Notes: generated by a model not told the origin, from the letters alone. Counted from the first letter of the stretch, positions 45,701 to 58,060 are shown. The stretch is DNA of 64,000 bases from Drosophila miranda (GCF_003369915.1 NC_046674.1:3658001-3722000); one strand, 5' to 3'. Numbers and translations are program-made.

Positions 45701-48700
45701 CTGTGGCTGGTGGTGGGGCGACAGGAGCCGGAGCCGCGGGGGCAGCCAGGGATTGGCTGGTCTTCTCGCTGGACGACAAGTACTCCGATAGGTAGGACGT
45801 CAGCTGCACAAGGGTCATTGTGCTCAGCTTTGTGGCGGGAACATTCAGCTTCACGGCCAGATCATCAATTCCCAAAGTGAGCAACTGCGTCAGCGTGATG
45901 TCAGGAGCCAGAGCGGGGCCTGCCGGGCCCTCGTGGGCTACTGCCTGCGCCAGGATCTCCGCCTTGTTCTCGTAAATGTCCTGCGGCCTTCCCAGCGATT
46001 GCTGCCGCTGGGGACGCGCCCTGGCCGTGGACGATGATGCTGCCGATGATGCCTGATTCGGAGGCGGCAGCAGTGGTGGCGGCGGTCCCAGCGGCATCAT
46101 ATAGTCATCCTCCGTCTGATGGGGCTTCCTTGGGCGGCCGGGACCCGGAAAGCAGGCATCCGTGCGTCCCACGCGACGCGAGGGCAATGGAATCGGCGGC
46201 GCGTCCGGCAGAGAGTGCGCGAGGGTGCGTCGCGTCGAAGAGGAACTGCTGTTCAGATACTCATACCGACCGGCAGTCGGCGGAGCGGGACTCGGCCGGA
46301 TCACCAGGTCGCTGAACTGTTTCTTGGGCGGCAGTGGCGGTGGCCCAGAACAGGGGGCCGAGTCCGGACGAGGCGGGGGCTCCGGGGCAGCCTCCGTTTC
46401 GCTGAGGGAATCGCTCTCCTGCAGGCGCCGCATATTGACGCTGGAACCGATCTCCGAGGAGGAGGAGTCGCCGCGCTTGGAGAAGCCCCTCGCCTGGCCA
46501 AACAGATGCGGCATCTTCTTGTTGCTGATGCTGGAGATGACATCCAGGGGTCCCCCTCCTCCGCCTCCGCCTCCGCCCAGAGGATTGGGCAGCGAGGAGG
46601 CGGAGACAGTAGGCCGATTCCTCACGGTGCTCATCTGCTGCTCCCCTTTCTCCGGGGGAAGCTGCACTTGAAGCGGTCCATTAAAAGCGTTGCTCCTGGC
46701 TCCGTCGGGTGCAACTGGGACTGCGGCGGCCACTGCGACAGCCACGGGGGCAGGTGCATCGAACTCGAAGGCATCCAGCTTGGCGAAGAGATCACCCTCC
46801 TGGAAGGGATCCGGGTCGCTCTTCTTGCGCGTCGGCGAGAAGGGATCGGTGTCGCGGGGCAGCAGCACCGGATTCGCCGTCTCCTGATGATCCTCCAGCG
46901 TCGTCGTCGCGTTGATGGAGGACGGCAGCGGTTCTGTGGTATAATAGGTGGACCCACAGGTGGGGGGATAAGTGGGTATTGGCGGTGGTGGTGGATTAGT
47001 GAGGGGCGATCTTCTAAGCAAAAGTTTCAGCTTTGCGGACGAAAAGTCTTCGGCGCTGGCGGATAAAATGGGAAAAGATAGAGCGGACGTGGGAATGGGA
47101 GCAGGAGCAGGAACGGAGGTGGGATTGGTTGTGGGTGTGGGTGTGGGTGTGGGTGCGGGACCGGGAGCGGAAGCGGCGCTGGAGCTGGTTAGTAGCAGGT
47201 GGTGATGGTGGTGCTGCTGGTGGCTGCCGCCCAAGCGGCCACTGGTGGCTGCAGCGGTGGTTAGTAGCGGATCGGAATTCCCTGCGGCGGTGCAAGTGCA
47301 TTGATTAGAGTTATTCTGTGGCTGTGGCTGTGACTGTGACTGTGGCTGTGACTGTGGCTGTGACTGTGGCTGTGCCTGTGACTGTTGCTGGTGCGGTGGA
47401 TCGGTGGTGGTGGTGGTAGTGTTGGATGCTAGTGTTTGATGGTGGTGGTGTTGGTTAGTACCTGCTGTGATGTTAGTAGCTGCTGTGGTGGTGGTCATGG
47501 TAGCGATGGCAGTGGTGCTGCTGGCACCACCCGCACCCGCACCCGAACCCGTTTCCTCTTCCGTGGAAAAGAGACTGCCGGTGTCCAAACCCAAACCGAC
47601 GGCACCCGCACCACTGAGCTCCTTGAGCAGCTTCTTGGGTGGATTCTTAAGCTCTTGGAAGAAGTATTTCTTATCGACATACGGCCGGGTGCGACCGGTG
47701 CCCAGCGGATCCAGATCCGTGAATGCATCTGCAGCAGTAGCATAATGGAATAACACAGAGAAAACGGATGGAATACAGACAGAGGCAGAGAGAATGCATC
47801 TCGAATGCACTGGGAGGCACAAGACTCCTCCTCCTCCTCCCCGAATGGAAGAAGGCAGACAAATCATAATCTTTGAGAGGGGGAGATCTACGGTGCCAGA
47901 AAGTAAGTTTTCTACCAAAAACAAAATCAAAAAAGTGGTTCGGGAACACAAAAGATCTATGAAAAGAAATCACAGAGAAGGAAACTCTATCCTGCCTCTT
48001 CTGCTGTACGATTTAAGGTTAGATTTGGCGGGATACAAGGATACTCGTATGGAGCCACGGAAAGAGCTGCCTGTGCGACGATAGGGGAGATAAAAAGGAT
48101 CATATATGTAATGTGTACAGGCTAAAAGGAGGAAAGAATAACTTAAACCAAGGATTTCAATCATTTTTGAATACATCTGTGAACGAAACAAAGGCCTGGC
48201 AAGAACCTAAACTAAAGACTTCGATCAATTCTTTGTGGTTCGAGAATCGTACATCTCTGATCTATGAAATGCATCTTTGACAGAGAGACAGAGAAAAGGC
48301 GACAGATCTAACCTTAAACCTACTCTACGAAAAACCTAAAGTTAAATCCGATCTATGGGGAAGAGAAAAGCTGCCAGACGTATTGCAGCCCATAGATTAA
48401 GTTTCAGTTCAATTGATTTGACCCTTGAATTCTTTCCGATTGTGGCGTTCCCTTTTGTGGCGGCATGCCATCGCTTGCGAGTACAGCATCTGCCCATTAC
48501 AGCCACTCCCATCGTGCCTCACAGACAGCTCTTTCATCACTTTCAATGGGGATGACGACATACAAATCCTACAACAAAGCAGAGGAGAGACACTCTCCTC
48601 TCCTCTTGCTCTCTCTCTCTCTCTCTCTCTTCTCTCTTTTGGGACTCACCCAGCGACATGATTGCTGGCTCCTCTGCTGTTGCTGTTGCTGTGCCCGTAA

Positions 48701-50223
48701 TGCCCGCCAGTCCGCCCATGTCGAGATCCGCCAGAGACGCAGATGCTGTAGCTACTGCTGCAGCGGACATTTCCGTTAACTGTTGCGTGGGCGTGGCCGT
48801 GGATTCGCTGGCCGCCAGAGGAGCCATCGACAGGACAGCGGCCACCACATTGGTGGTGTCAAAGACATCGTTCTGCTGGTCCAACTCGTTCAGCCAGCTG
48901 TCGTCGTCATTGTCCACGCCAGAGGCCTGACTGGCAACGCCCGGGGCTGGGGAGGAACGCACCCCGGGAGGAGGAGGCGAGAGGATGGCATCCAGGGCGG
49001 CAGCAGACTCGGGTGTCTTCTGGGGCTTGTGTCGGTTACGGCCCGATTCAGGCGGCGGCGGCAAGATGCTGTACGATGGCACACAGATGAAGGAGTCCCC
49101 GAAGGGATCGTCCTCGCTGGCGGATTTGGCCAGGCTGCCGGGATGCCCGCCGCCGCCGCCGCCACCTCCGCCGCTGGAGGGATGGTGCATGCCCGGCTCG
49201 CTGGGCGTAATCCTCTCCATTTGGGTGATGCCGCGCTGCAGGGAGGTCAACTCCTGCTCCAGATCCACCAGATCCGCCACAGATTCGGGAGAGATCTACA
49301 AGAGCGGGGCAGATTAGTAGAGATCATGGACATATGGAGTGGTTACTTCTTTGGCTGCTGCTCCCGAAGTCTTGGCCACGTCCAGATTGACGCCCAGCCG
49401 CGCGGTTCCATTCGAGTAGGCATCCTGACCGCAGAGGGAGCTCAGGGTGAGGGAGTGGCCGCCACTGGCGAGATCTGCATGACCCGCTGCTCCAGCTCTC
49501 AGTGCGGATAAGGAGGCCAGCTGGCTGGCGTGCTCATGCAGGGACTTGCCCTGGATCTGCTGGCGGGCCATCTCGATCTCCTTCTTCTTCAGCTCGAAGA
49601 CAACCTGAAAGAGGTCGCGCATGGCCAGCACCACCTGGCTGGCCGCCTTGTCCGTCTTGATGCCAAAGAACCGATGCCCGCTGTCCGGCGAGCCAAAGAT
49701 GTAGCCGAACGCCCGCGAATCGGTCATGTCCTGGGCGATGAAGGATATCTTGTGCACCGGATGGTGATACAGCGAGTCGCCTGTTTTCTCGTCCCGCAGC
49801 CTCAGCCCGTCGATCGTCACATGGATGGTTATCCGTTGCTTGTGCTCCCCCGCCGCACGGATGGCCATCTTGAGGTCCTGCAACGCCTCCTGGCACATGC
49901 GATCGCCCCGGGCCTCGCCCACTTCCAATATTCCAATGAGTTTGGCCTTGAATTGAACGCCATCGCCGAAAAATCGTCCCGGATCATTGCGATCTGGAAA
50001 ATAGAATGCGCACAAGCGTATATGTACATATATAAGTCACGTGTGTGTGTGTGTGTGTGTGTATGCGATTCAGATTTTTGTTTGCTTTTTTTTTGCGCTA
50101 ACGTTTTGCGTAATTTGTTTCCTCTGCCGCGCTGCTGCTGTGGCTGCTGCCGACGCCGAAGGTGCTGGCCAGAGAGAGATTTGAGGAGGCTGTCGACAGC
50201 TTGGAAACCAGAGATTTGACCAT
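41416..50223 (-). CDS. Dab: Disabled (Dab), PTB-domain adaptor
   Basis: Eight coding exons on the minus strand: 50103-50223, 49347-49993, 48650-49295, 43981-47728, 43797-43894, 42916-43728, 42720-42849 and 41416-42640. All have GT-AG borders and matching phase, giving 2475 aa to the TGA. The N-terminus [14 protein letters not shown] leads into a PTB domain (about 45-180) beginning [18 protein letters not shown]. The rest is mostly disordered: DPF motifs (for example DTDPFSP and DPDPFQEGD, for AP-2/clathrin binding), Gln/Pro/Ser and Ala-rich runs, an Arg/Glu/Asp-rich region, a poly-Asp tract (exon 8) and [10 protein letters not shown] near the C-terminus. Dab acts with Abl in axon guidance and epithelial morphogenesis and as an endocytic adaptor. 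The N-terminal region matches the fly protein closely from memory; repeat-rich parts make it longer than the roughly 2.2-2.4 kb-residue fly forms I recall. Confidence 0.95.
42674..42703. repeat. (TC)n microsatellite in a Dab intron
   Basis: About fifteen TC units within the 79 bp intron between exons 7 and 8; on the sense strand it is a GA tract between donor and acceptor, which is unusual because fly introns are normally pyrimidine-rich near the acceptor. Confidence 0.88.
47316..47387 (-). repeat. Coding hexanucleotide repeat in Dab
   Basis: On the plus strand TGTGGC/TGTGAC units repeat about twelve times; on the Dab strand they encode a Pro/Gln/Ser-rich run ([10 protein letters not shown]...) in the large fourth exon. 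The array is likely to vary in length between individuals. Confidence 0.88.
48609..48637. repeat. (CT)n microsatellite in a Dab intron
   Basis: A CT tract immediately inside the donor of the 921 bp intron between exons 3 and 4. Confidence 0.88.
50041..50062. repeat. (GT)n microsatellite in a Dab intron
   Basis: Eleven GT units within the 109 bp intron between coding exons 1 and 2. Confidence 0.9.
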
Positions 50224-51022
50224 CTTCTCGGATCGAATCCTGAAGGAATCGCTGATCGCACACTAACACAGCCTCACAATCTTAGCCAGAATCTGCATGT
50301 TCATGTGATATTTTCATGGCCCACACACACACAGACACACACGAAATCAAGAGCGGGAAGAACAGAATAGGACGGGACGGACGGGTGCACACAATGATTT
50401 TTCGCGACTTTATGTATGTTGTTGCCATACAATTAATTAAATTCAAAAAAACAACAATATAAAAAAAAAAACAAGAGACAACAAATAATGACGACACACA
50501 CACAGAGGCAAACGAGAAGCACCCGCCGCTACCGAAAACGATCCGTGATCATGGAATGAATGAGAGCGATTGAGAGAGCGCTGCCCAGCCGCTGTTGTTG
50601 CTTTTGGACTTTTGCCGCAATTTGTTTAACAAATAAACAAACACAAATTTCACTCTATTATTTTGTGATTCTCATTCAGAATGATAAAAAACACGACAGT
50701 CTCTCAGTGTCACTCGGACGCTCTCTTTGTTGTTGTCTTGAGCATCGGCTACCACCTGCCAAGGTGCAGTCAAAAAAGGTGAGGCTCAGTCACGCTCTCC
50801 TGGGGTGCCTAATTTGGCTTGGCACTCCAATGGCCGGCTTTTTTGAGAGCGCACTCGTGCAATGACGCACCCTAGGTAGAACACACTTTGCACCTAACGA
50901 GAACATTGACGGCGCAGCAGCTGCCAGGGGGACTAGGCACGTTCAATCCGATCGATCATTCATGATCACAAGCACCATTCTCACGTTGAATTTTTAAAAG
51001 TTATACACTCGGGACTACTCAC

Positions 51023-51059
51023 ATTTACAAGGACTCGTTTTCTTGCGCAGCGTCTGCAT
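51023..51059 (-). CDS. Dab: Alternative first coding exon of Dab
   Basis: On the minus strand an ATG in ACC-ATG context opens 12 codons (MQTLRKKTSPCK) plus one base, followed by a strong donor GTGAGTAG. The single leftover base matches the phase of the main first exon, so splicing to the PTB exon at 49993 yields [11 protein letters not shown] in place of the [11 protein letters not shown] of the main form. This would give a Dab isoform with a short basic N-terminus lacking the Ser-rich leader. Its position upstream of the main start fits an alternative promoter or first-exon choice. Confidence 0.7.
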
Positions 51060-51800
51060 GGTGCTCACAAAAAGCAGATTGGCATTCGGAAGACGTCTAA
51101 TGCTGATGATTGTGCCTGCTCCTTGCTAATAGGAGGGGTGAGGAATTTGAATCTTCTTCTTCCGTTCGTTACTTTCCTATCGAACGCAACTGTAAAGCTC
51201 TCGTTCTCTTTGTTTACACTTGTATTAATCGTATCCTTTGCTCTCGCACGTTTTGTTGTTATTGTGCCACTCGGCCGATACTACGCGCCGGCATTTAATC
51301 GTAGTACACACACACAAACACGTACAAGCCTCCCTCCCACCTAGCCACCCACACAAACACCGAATGTGATTATTGATTTTTCAATTGTGTGGGTGTTTTC
51401 ATTTTCACTTTGCCTACTTTAAGGCGTCGCTAAAGTCCTGTAAAGCATACATAATGGTAGCATGATTTTTAAATTTGAGTTCTCCCCACTAATTGGAAAA
51501 TGTCCCTGTCTAACCACAAAAATTCGCCAGAGAACAAAGACACACTGAAACACTTTCGTTTTTGCTGGTGAAAACCACACTTTTTAAGATATTTCCACTA
51601 GGAACCTTAAGCACACACGCCCGGCTTACTAACTAATCATTTGCTTTAAAGAAATCGCTTAAAAGAAAATTTATTCACTCCTACGCCCTGGAAGCAGGAG
51701 CAGAGGAACACACAACACACACCAAAAACAAAATTCGACTGTAAGGATACCACCGTAGGGTAAAGGTGGGTGGGCGGAGGGTGGTTGTTTTAGGGTGCTT
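51060..51800. other. Dab upstream region
   Basis: No coding exon beyond the alternative first exon. It contains a short CACACACAAACACG tract near 51307 and probably 5' untranslated and proximal promoter sequence of Dab on the minus strand. Confidence 0.5.
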
Positions 51801-51810
51801 TCTAACCCGA

Positions 51811-51968
51811 TATCGATATCTAGCTATCGATGAGTCAGTATCGATGCGATATCTGACAAAAGCTCGCCGCCACATATAAGCTATCGGTTTGTCACTTGAC
51901 AAAAGCTGAAATGTATAGATGATCGATAAAACTATCAATAAATTATCGACGATAATTCTGTCGATAAC
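51811..51968. promoter_or_regulatory. Cluster of DRE-type sites
   Basis: A perfect DRE, TATCGATA, lies at 51811-51818. Near matches follow: TATCGATG at about 51825 and 51839, ATCGATAA at about 51922 and TGTCGATAACC at about 51959. DREs bind DREF (often with BEAF-32 at insulator-type boundaries) and mark TATA-less housekeeping promoters. The cluster lies between Dab (minus) and Lasp (plus), upstream of both. Confidence 0.6.
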
Positions 51969-52009
51969 CACTTTACGTTAGACATGAGCACAGCATCAAG
52001 CAACATTGT

Positions 52010-54180
52010 CCCTCAACATGACGGATTAAGGATATTATAGAATTGAGGAAGTGTTTGTCATCTAAGGCGCCAATATATGCTCTGTTTTAAAGCTACTACA
52101 ATTTATTGTCTCTTTATAGATATTTGATTTCCTTTATTGATTTCCTGTATATATACAGGAAACCAATCAATGCATGAATGGGTCTTGAAATATTCCACGG
52201 AATATCAAAATTGCGGAATATGAATAATTCGTCAGTATATTTTCAAAATGAGACCGTATATTTCGGTATTTATTTGAATCGGATCGGTTGACAACAATCC
52301 TGGGGGAAATGGATGTTATAGAATTGTGAATATGTTTGTCATCCCAAGCTCCAAAGAAGTCTCTGTTTTAAACATATTTCAACGATATTTGAAGCTTATT
52401 TTTTTCTTACAGGGACCAAGAATAGGTATCAGGATCGAGATTTACATATATATCCAATATCCTAATAATAAACATGAATATGTCTAAAAAAATGTCAATT
52501 TGAGAAAAGGTCTTTATTAGTTACGTTTTATCTTCATATGAATATTTATACTTTCATATAAAATTAACAAAATAGGGTATACAAAGACCTATACTACGGC
52601 TTACACGCAATATAGCCACTCTTTTTTTGTTGAACTTTTTCGTTTAAACATTTTTTTACAATAAATAAAATAAAAGCAAGGATTAAAAACTATCCAATCT
52701 TGTAGAAAATTCATTCATCAATGGGATAAAACTATGTGGGCATTGCTAAAAGATTTAGTTAGTCAGCATTATTCAATGGAATATCAAAATTGAGCAATTT
52801 CCTTTTTCGTTTGTTTTGATTGACCTATTTCGCTACTTGTTTTTTGTTTGACTTATTTCGCTAAAACCTCTTTTTACGCAAAATGCAATAAAAGCAAGTA
52901 TTAAATAGAAAATTGATTCATCAATCGTACAAAATTGAGTGGGCATGGCTAAATGTTCTATATAGATAGTATTATTCAACGGAACAAAGAATATGAGGAA
53001 TTGGTCGTTTTTTGAATCGAATTTGAATTCGCGGCAGTTCGCTTTTGCAACAATGAGTCCCATTCCATACACAAACATGTTGCTAATTCCATGCACACAT
53101 ACCCTGGGGAAAATGGATGTTATAGAATTGGGGAAATGTGTTTCATCCCATGCTCTAATTAATGCAGAAACAAGTCAGTATCTATTTTAAACGATATTTT
53201 GCAATTAGTGGTCTTCTTACAGAGACAAAGAATCGCTACAGGGATCAGGTTTTATAAACAAATAACTAATCAAATGCATGAAAAGACCAAAAAAATGCAA
53301 TCTAAAACAAGGCCTTTATTAATTACATTTGAAAGCAGCTTGGAAAACAGTATCTTTATATAATATTCACGAAATAGGGTATACAAACGCCCATACCCTG
53401 GTTGACAAGAAATGAGTCTGCAAATACCAGCAACATTGACGTCACAACCTGCGACTATTGAACATTTTTGTTGAAATCGTGTTTTTGTCAAAACAAAAAA
53501 CATGCAAGTACTTAAAAATAATTAATCTTGATCAAAATTGTTTCAACAATCATATAAAATTATCTGGGCAAAAATAAGAGATCTATATAGCTGAGAATAT
53601 TCGACGGAAGAAAGATTAACCAAGAGTTAGTCGTCATAGCCGGTTCAGAACAATGAGTCCCATTCCATGCACACATACCCTGGGGGAAATGGATGATATA
53701 GAATTGAGAAAATGTTTGTCTTCCAAGGCTCAGTAGGTATCAGGATCGAGATAAATATATACAAGATACTAATAATACACATGAATAAGTCAAAAACATA
53801 TCAATTTGAGAAAAGGTCTTAATAAATTGCGTTTAAACTACATATAAAATTAACGAAATAGGGTGCACAAAGGCATATACACGCATCATGTCTTCAAATA
53901 CCAGCAACATTGCGACTCTTTTTTTGTTGAACTATTTTGCTTAAACCTTGTTTTAGTCAAAATACAATAAAAGCAAGGACTAAAAACTAACCAATTGTGT
54001 AGAAAACTTATTCATCAATGGGATAAAATTATGTGGGCAGTGCTAAATGTTCTATATAGCTAGTAATATTCGACCGAATATCAAAAACGAGGAATATGTA
54101 TAACAGACATTGACTCGTCAGTATATTTACGGTATATTTTTAAAACGAGACGGTATATGTCGGTATATTTCTGAGGGTCT
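52010..54180 (+). repeat. Degenerate tandem array of a dispersed AT-rich repeat
   Basis: Shared landmarks recur in the same order: CTGGGGGAAATGGATGTTAT (about 52302, 53104, 53671, with a weak match near 52020), GAAATAGGGTATACAAA (about 52571, 53370, 53850), AATAAAAGCAAG (about 52670, 52887, 53966), GGATAAAATTATGTGGGCA-type words (about 52727, 52930, 53560, 54020) and CGGTATATTT-type words at the end of some units. Units are about 550-800 bp with internal deletions. The copy at 32396-32650 belongs to the same family. No coding capacity is seen; the family could be a nonautonomous transposon or a locally amplified satellite. Confidence 0.75.
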
Positions 54181-54204
54181 TATCCATAAGCGGCGGCCAC
54201 ACTG
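54120..54204 (+). promoter_or_regulatory. Probable Lasp core promoter (motif 6 plus motif 1-like)
   Basis: CGGTATATTT-like words at about 54119, 54130, 54151 and 54161 match Ohler motif 6. They are followed by GGCCACACTG (54195-54204), one base from Ohler motif 1 (YGGTCACACTR). A second CGGTCGCACACTG lies near 54224. This motif 6 plus motif 1 arrangement is characteristic of TATA-less housekeeping promoters. Transcription is predicted to begin near 54200-54300. Confidence 0.6.
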
Positions 54205-54778
54205 CTCCCCATTTTTTTCCGAACGGTCGCACACTGCTTGATTGCCGCCCAACTGCCCCCCAATTGCCGCCCAATTTTTTTTCCGAACGGTCGACCTCGC
54301 GGACAGGCGTGAATTTTCCGGGGAATACAAGCAGAAAACAGAAGACACAAGTGCGTCTCTGCGCGCGTCGCTTACCTGCAGCGCAGTCTCAACAGCCGTG
54401 GAAAAAAACAGAATTAGAGATTTGTGACTAGTGTCAGAGCTACGAAAATTTCAGTTTCGATTAATCAGATTTGAGCCTTGAGCCACAACACAACATATTT
54501 TTTGTAATATTTTTGTTTCATATCCCCTGTAATCGGTGATGCCGTCGCCGCTACCAGCACCAACCGCCTAGATCGTAATGCAAAATTGAGGGGAAGTTGA
54601 GTGGAAGAAACGTGATAGAGAGCTGTGCAAAATTTCAGAGTTTTCCAGCGGTCCTGTGGCTCCATAGTTCGGTGTAAATAAAAGTGCTTATACATACACA
54701 CAGCCCCGCAAATCGGTTGCTGGATCGTCGAAAGAAAGAGAGGCAGTAGGAGAAGAAGAAGCAGAGCGAGGATTGAAG

Positions 54779-54847
54779 ATGAATAAAACCTGTGCCCGTT
54801 GCCAGAAGGTGGTGTACCCCATCGAGGAGCTCAAGTGTCTGGATAAG
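54779..54847 (+). CDS. Lasp: Lasp, first coding exon (LIM domain start), partial gene
   Basis: ATG followed by 23 codons beginning MNKTCARCQKVVYPIEELKC and ending in Asp-Lys, then a strong donor GTGAGT; phase 0. Cys5 and Cys8 are the first zinc ligands of the LIM domain. This start is characteristic of LIM-and-SH3 (Lasp/nebulin-family) proteins, which bind actin via nebulin repeats and act in muscle sarcomeres and oskar mRNA anchoring in flies. The remaining exons were not found within the window, so the gene continues to the right. The promoter motifs at 54.12-54.2 kb suggest a 5' leader of about 0.5 kb. Confidence 0.88.
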
Positions 54848-57651
54848 GTGAGTTTTGTGTTTTGTTCAGTTATTTTCAGTTTTTTAAAGGAAAAATGCAT
54901 ATTTTTCCATTCCGTTTTTCCACTATTCCGATGCTGTTGCTCCTTTTGTTTTATGCCGCTGCTTCTTCGCACTTGTTAAGGTGCGGCGAGCGTTAGAGCG
55001 AGACGGCTATCTAGCACATGGCGAGCTGGATCTGATCTCTCTGTGCTCTCTCTCTCTCTCTCGCTCTCTACCCCCCATTGATCATGCGTGCCTTTTGCTC
55101 TGTTTTCGGTTTATTATCCTATGAATTCGTAAAAAAAAAGCTGTTGGTTTGCCTTTCGCTTCTTGGAAATAACGGCACAGCTGCTGTCTGTGTGTGTGTG
55201 TGGGTGAAGCAACAAATTTATTCGCCAACTCAGGAAATTGAAATTTGCTGCTTCCGCTAGCAGAATTATGCTCCCTCTCTCTGGCGCCCTGTTTTGTGAT
55301 CTTTCTGTTGCTTTTCTGCTGCTGCGGCTGCTTGGTCGAAAAAGAGCAACAAAAGCAAATCCGTTGACCGACCTTGAGCGCATATTTTTGAGCGAGTCTT
55401 GGGACCAGTTTTGTTTTTTCTTCTACTGCGTTCTCACTCACACTCGAACATGAGGGGGGCTTGCTTTCTTTCCCGTCGTACCGCTTATTGGTTTATGCTT
55501 AATTCCAGTTTATTTTTATTGAACTGTTGTTTGTATTTCTCTTGAACCACCATCACCCCACCGCCCCGACTCTTCTTCATTTCTCGCCCTTGGCTTGTCG
55601 GCTGTCGCTGTTCCATGTTTTGTTTAAATTTCGACTCTGCCGCTGATAACGGGAATACGAGACGCCGCAACCAGACACAAACATTTACAGAGCACAACCG
55701 CAGCGCCGTCTCCCCCTTTTTTCGAATCCATCATCAGATTCCAATTGGCATTCCGCCGCCTAGTTCTTGTTGCAATCAGCCGCTGGAACGTGTCAATCTC
55801 GAAACCAGCCCCCTCCCGCTCTAACATCCTAATTGTGGGAAAGACACATCTTGTAGAAGGTATGGATGTCTCGATCTTCAGGTTTGCTACTGCCTTACCT
55901 TTTACTTACATACCTTGAGTTTAGCGCTACTCTCTGGCTAGATGCTGGATCTTTACAGCTGCTGCTTGCTCGCTCTCTCCTACCTACATATGTATGTACA
56001 TATGTATGAGAGGTACCTCTCCAGCAGATTTTTTTCTTCCTCCCCTTCCCACACGCAGCAGCTTCTAATTATAGACAATGGAGTAATAGAGAAGACGAAA
56101 TGAAGTCAGTTATAAAATATTTATGCTATTCTGTCTCCGTCTGGTGCGTATGTACTTACGGGTGTGTGTGTGTGTTTTGGCTAATGGAAATGTTGAAACC
56201 TGTAAATACACAAAACAGCAGACAGGCCGACGGAGGAGATAGTGGGAAAAAGATTGGAAGTAAGTGTAAGAGATAGTGGGATTGGGTTTGGGAGGGGGAG
56301 TGGGAGGAGGAGGGGGATAGCTAGACGTGTTTACCTTTACATGAAATTGCATTAGTTTTCTTCTTCTTTTGCAAGACGTTGCGTGTCTTGTTAGGGTGTG
56401 TCATGTGCACCCCGATTGCAAAATATTAATGTATGTACACGAGCTCTACTCGTATTTCATAATAATACGTAAAGAAAACGTTGACCAATAGGAAAGAATA
56501 ACAAAATGATTGTTTAGCGGGGGAAGGGCAATCAAAGCTTAATTATCATGTGACTTGCTTGCTGTGGGATATTTTTTTAGCTTTGAATATTAGTCAGAAA
56601 TCATTAGCTCATCTAAGTCTGTTTTTTATTCAATAATAGTTGTAGTAAGGCTATTATTTCGAACAATTTTCAAAAGAAACACGCTAAACAAAAAAATACA
56701 AAACAAATTATATTATCTTTATAAGGTAGAATCCCCCTAATGTTAGAGAATAGACTGGGGAAGGGAGAGCGGTGCTCTTTCCATTAGGATTTGCTTTGGT
56801 TCCTGTTTCCACTGCTATCTGCACGTGACACATCCTGATATAGAAATCGATACGCCTGACAGCAATAAACGGGCATTTTATACCAATTATCGTATCTCTG
56901 GTATCTCTGTCGTCTTTCTACACACACACACACAGACGATGTGGCACGCGAATGCATTTGAAAGAAATGGCTTTTTGAAATGTCCCGTTAAAGTTTTGCG
57001 GCTCTGTGCCGCCGCATCGCTGCCGGCGCTTTGTTAATCGATTTTTGATACCGAAAAATTAAAAAAAAATAAAATGAAAAGTAGAAAAAGAAGCAGAAGC
57101 AAAAGCAGTAAGAGAGAAGTCAACTTGTTCCGTTTGTAGCTGTCGCTGTGGCCTGTCGCTTCTGTTGCCAATTTCATTTATCTCTGAGTTTTATTTGTGT
57201 GTTCCTTCCTGTTCCTGTTCCTTTTCCTGTTCCTTGTCGTCTGTTGTTCTTGTTGCTGATGTTGCGGCCTATACCCTATAATCGTAAGGGGGAGAGCCTG
57301 TGGCTCAGTAGATTCTCCTTCGACACAGATTATGGGCTCGTTCATAAGAGAGATCTGCCTAAATTAAAGGGTATCCCTATATATGTAGATACTCGACCAA
57401 TCATAGCACTCTTCTTTGTTGTTGCATTTGAGTTTTATTTTGCACGAAATTTGTGGAGTTCAGTTTGACTTTTGCTTTGGGCTGGCTGGCTGGCTTTGTT
57501 TGGGTTTCCAGCCACACTTCGATGGAGGATGAGTGGCGTAGGGCAGGGGGCAGGGGGGCAGTAAGGAAAGTAAATGACCTCTTTGTTGCTTTTGTTGCTG
57601 CTGTTGTCACGTTGTCATGGGCATCCGCCGTGGGGAGGGCAGGGGGATCGG

Positions 57652-57654
<3 letters not shown>

Positions 57655-57687
<33 letters not shown>
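57655..57687. repeat. (GA)n microsatellite
   Basis: About sixteen GA units in the Lasp first intron; GAGAG is the recognition word of GAGA factor. Confidence 0.9.
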
Positions 57688-57690
<3 letters not shown>

Positions 57691-58060
57691 ATAGGAACGT
57701 GCCAGTTTTTTGGCCAGCTTTTTCTGGCCAATTTCGTTGAGCACGAGTCGTCGTAGTCATCGTTGGCAGCAGGCAGCAGGCAGCGGCAGAGATGCAGAGA
57801 GCGACACAATGAGAGGCAGCGAAGCATCAAACATAAAAGCCGTCCGCCATTTGACTTGGTTTTCCACTTAACGAGAAGGGGGGGTCGCGGCCCCCTTCCG
57901 TCCGTCCGTCCTGTCATGGCACACATTTTGCCACCAAAATGGGCAGCACTAATGCTAGAGCAGGCAGGCATTGCCCTCTATTGCTATTGCCCTCTTAGTG
58001 GTATTAATTTTTGCATCCTTTCGAGTGACAAATGACTACAGCAACAAACTTTAAAGAAAA

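Noticed and set aside
46119-47066. 315-codon plus-strand Arg/Gly-rich frame opposite Dab exon 4
   Set aside because: It is antisense shadow of a long GC-rich exon.
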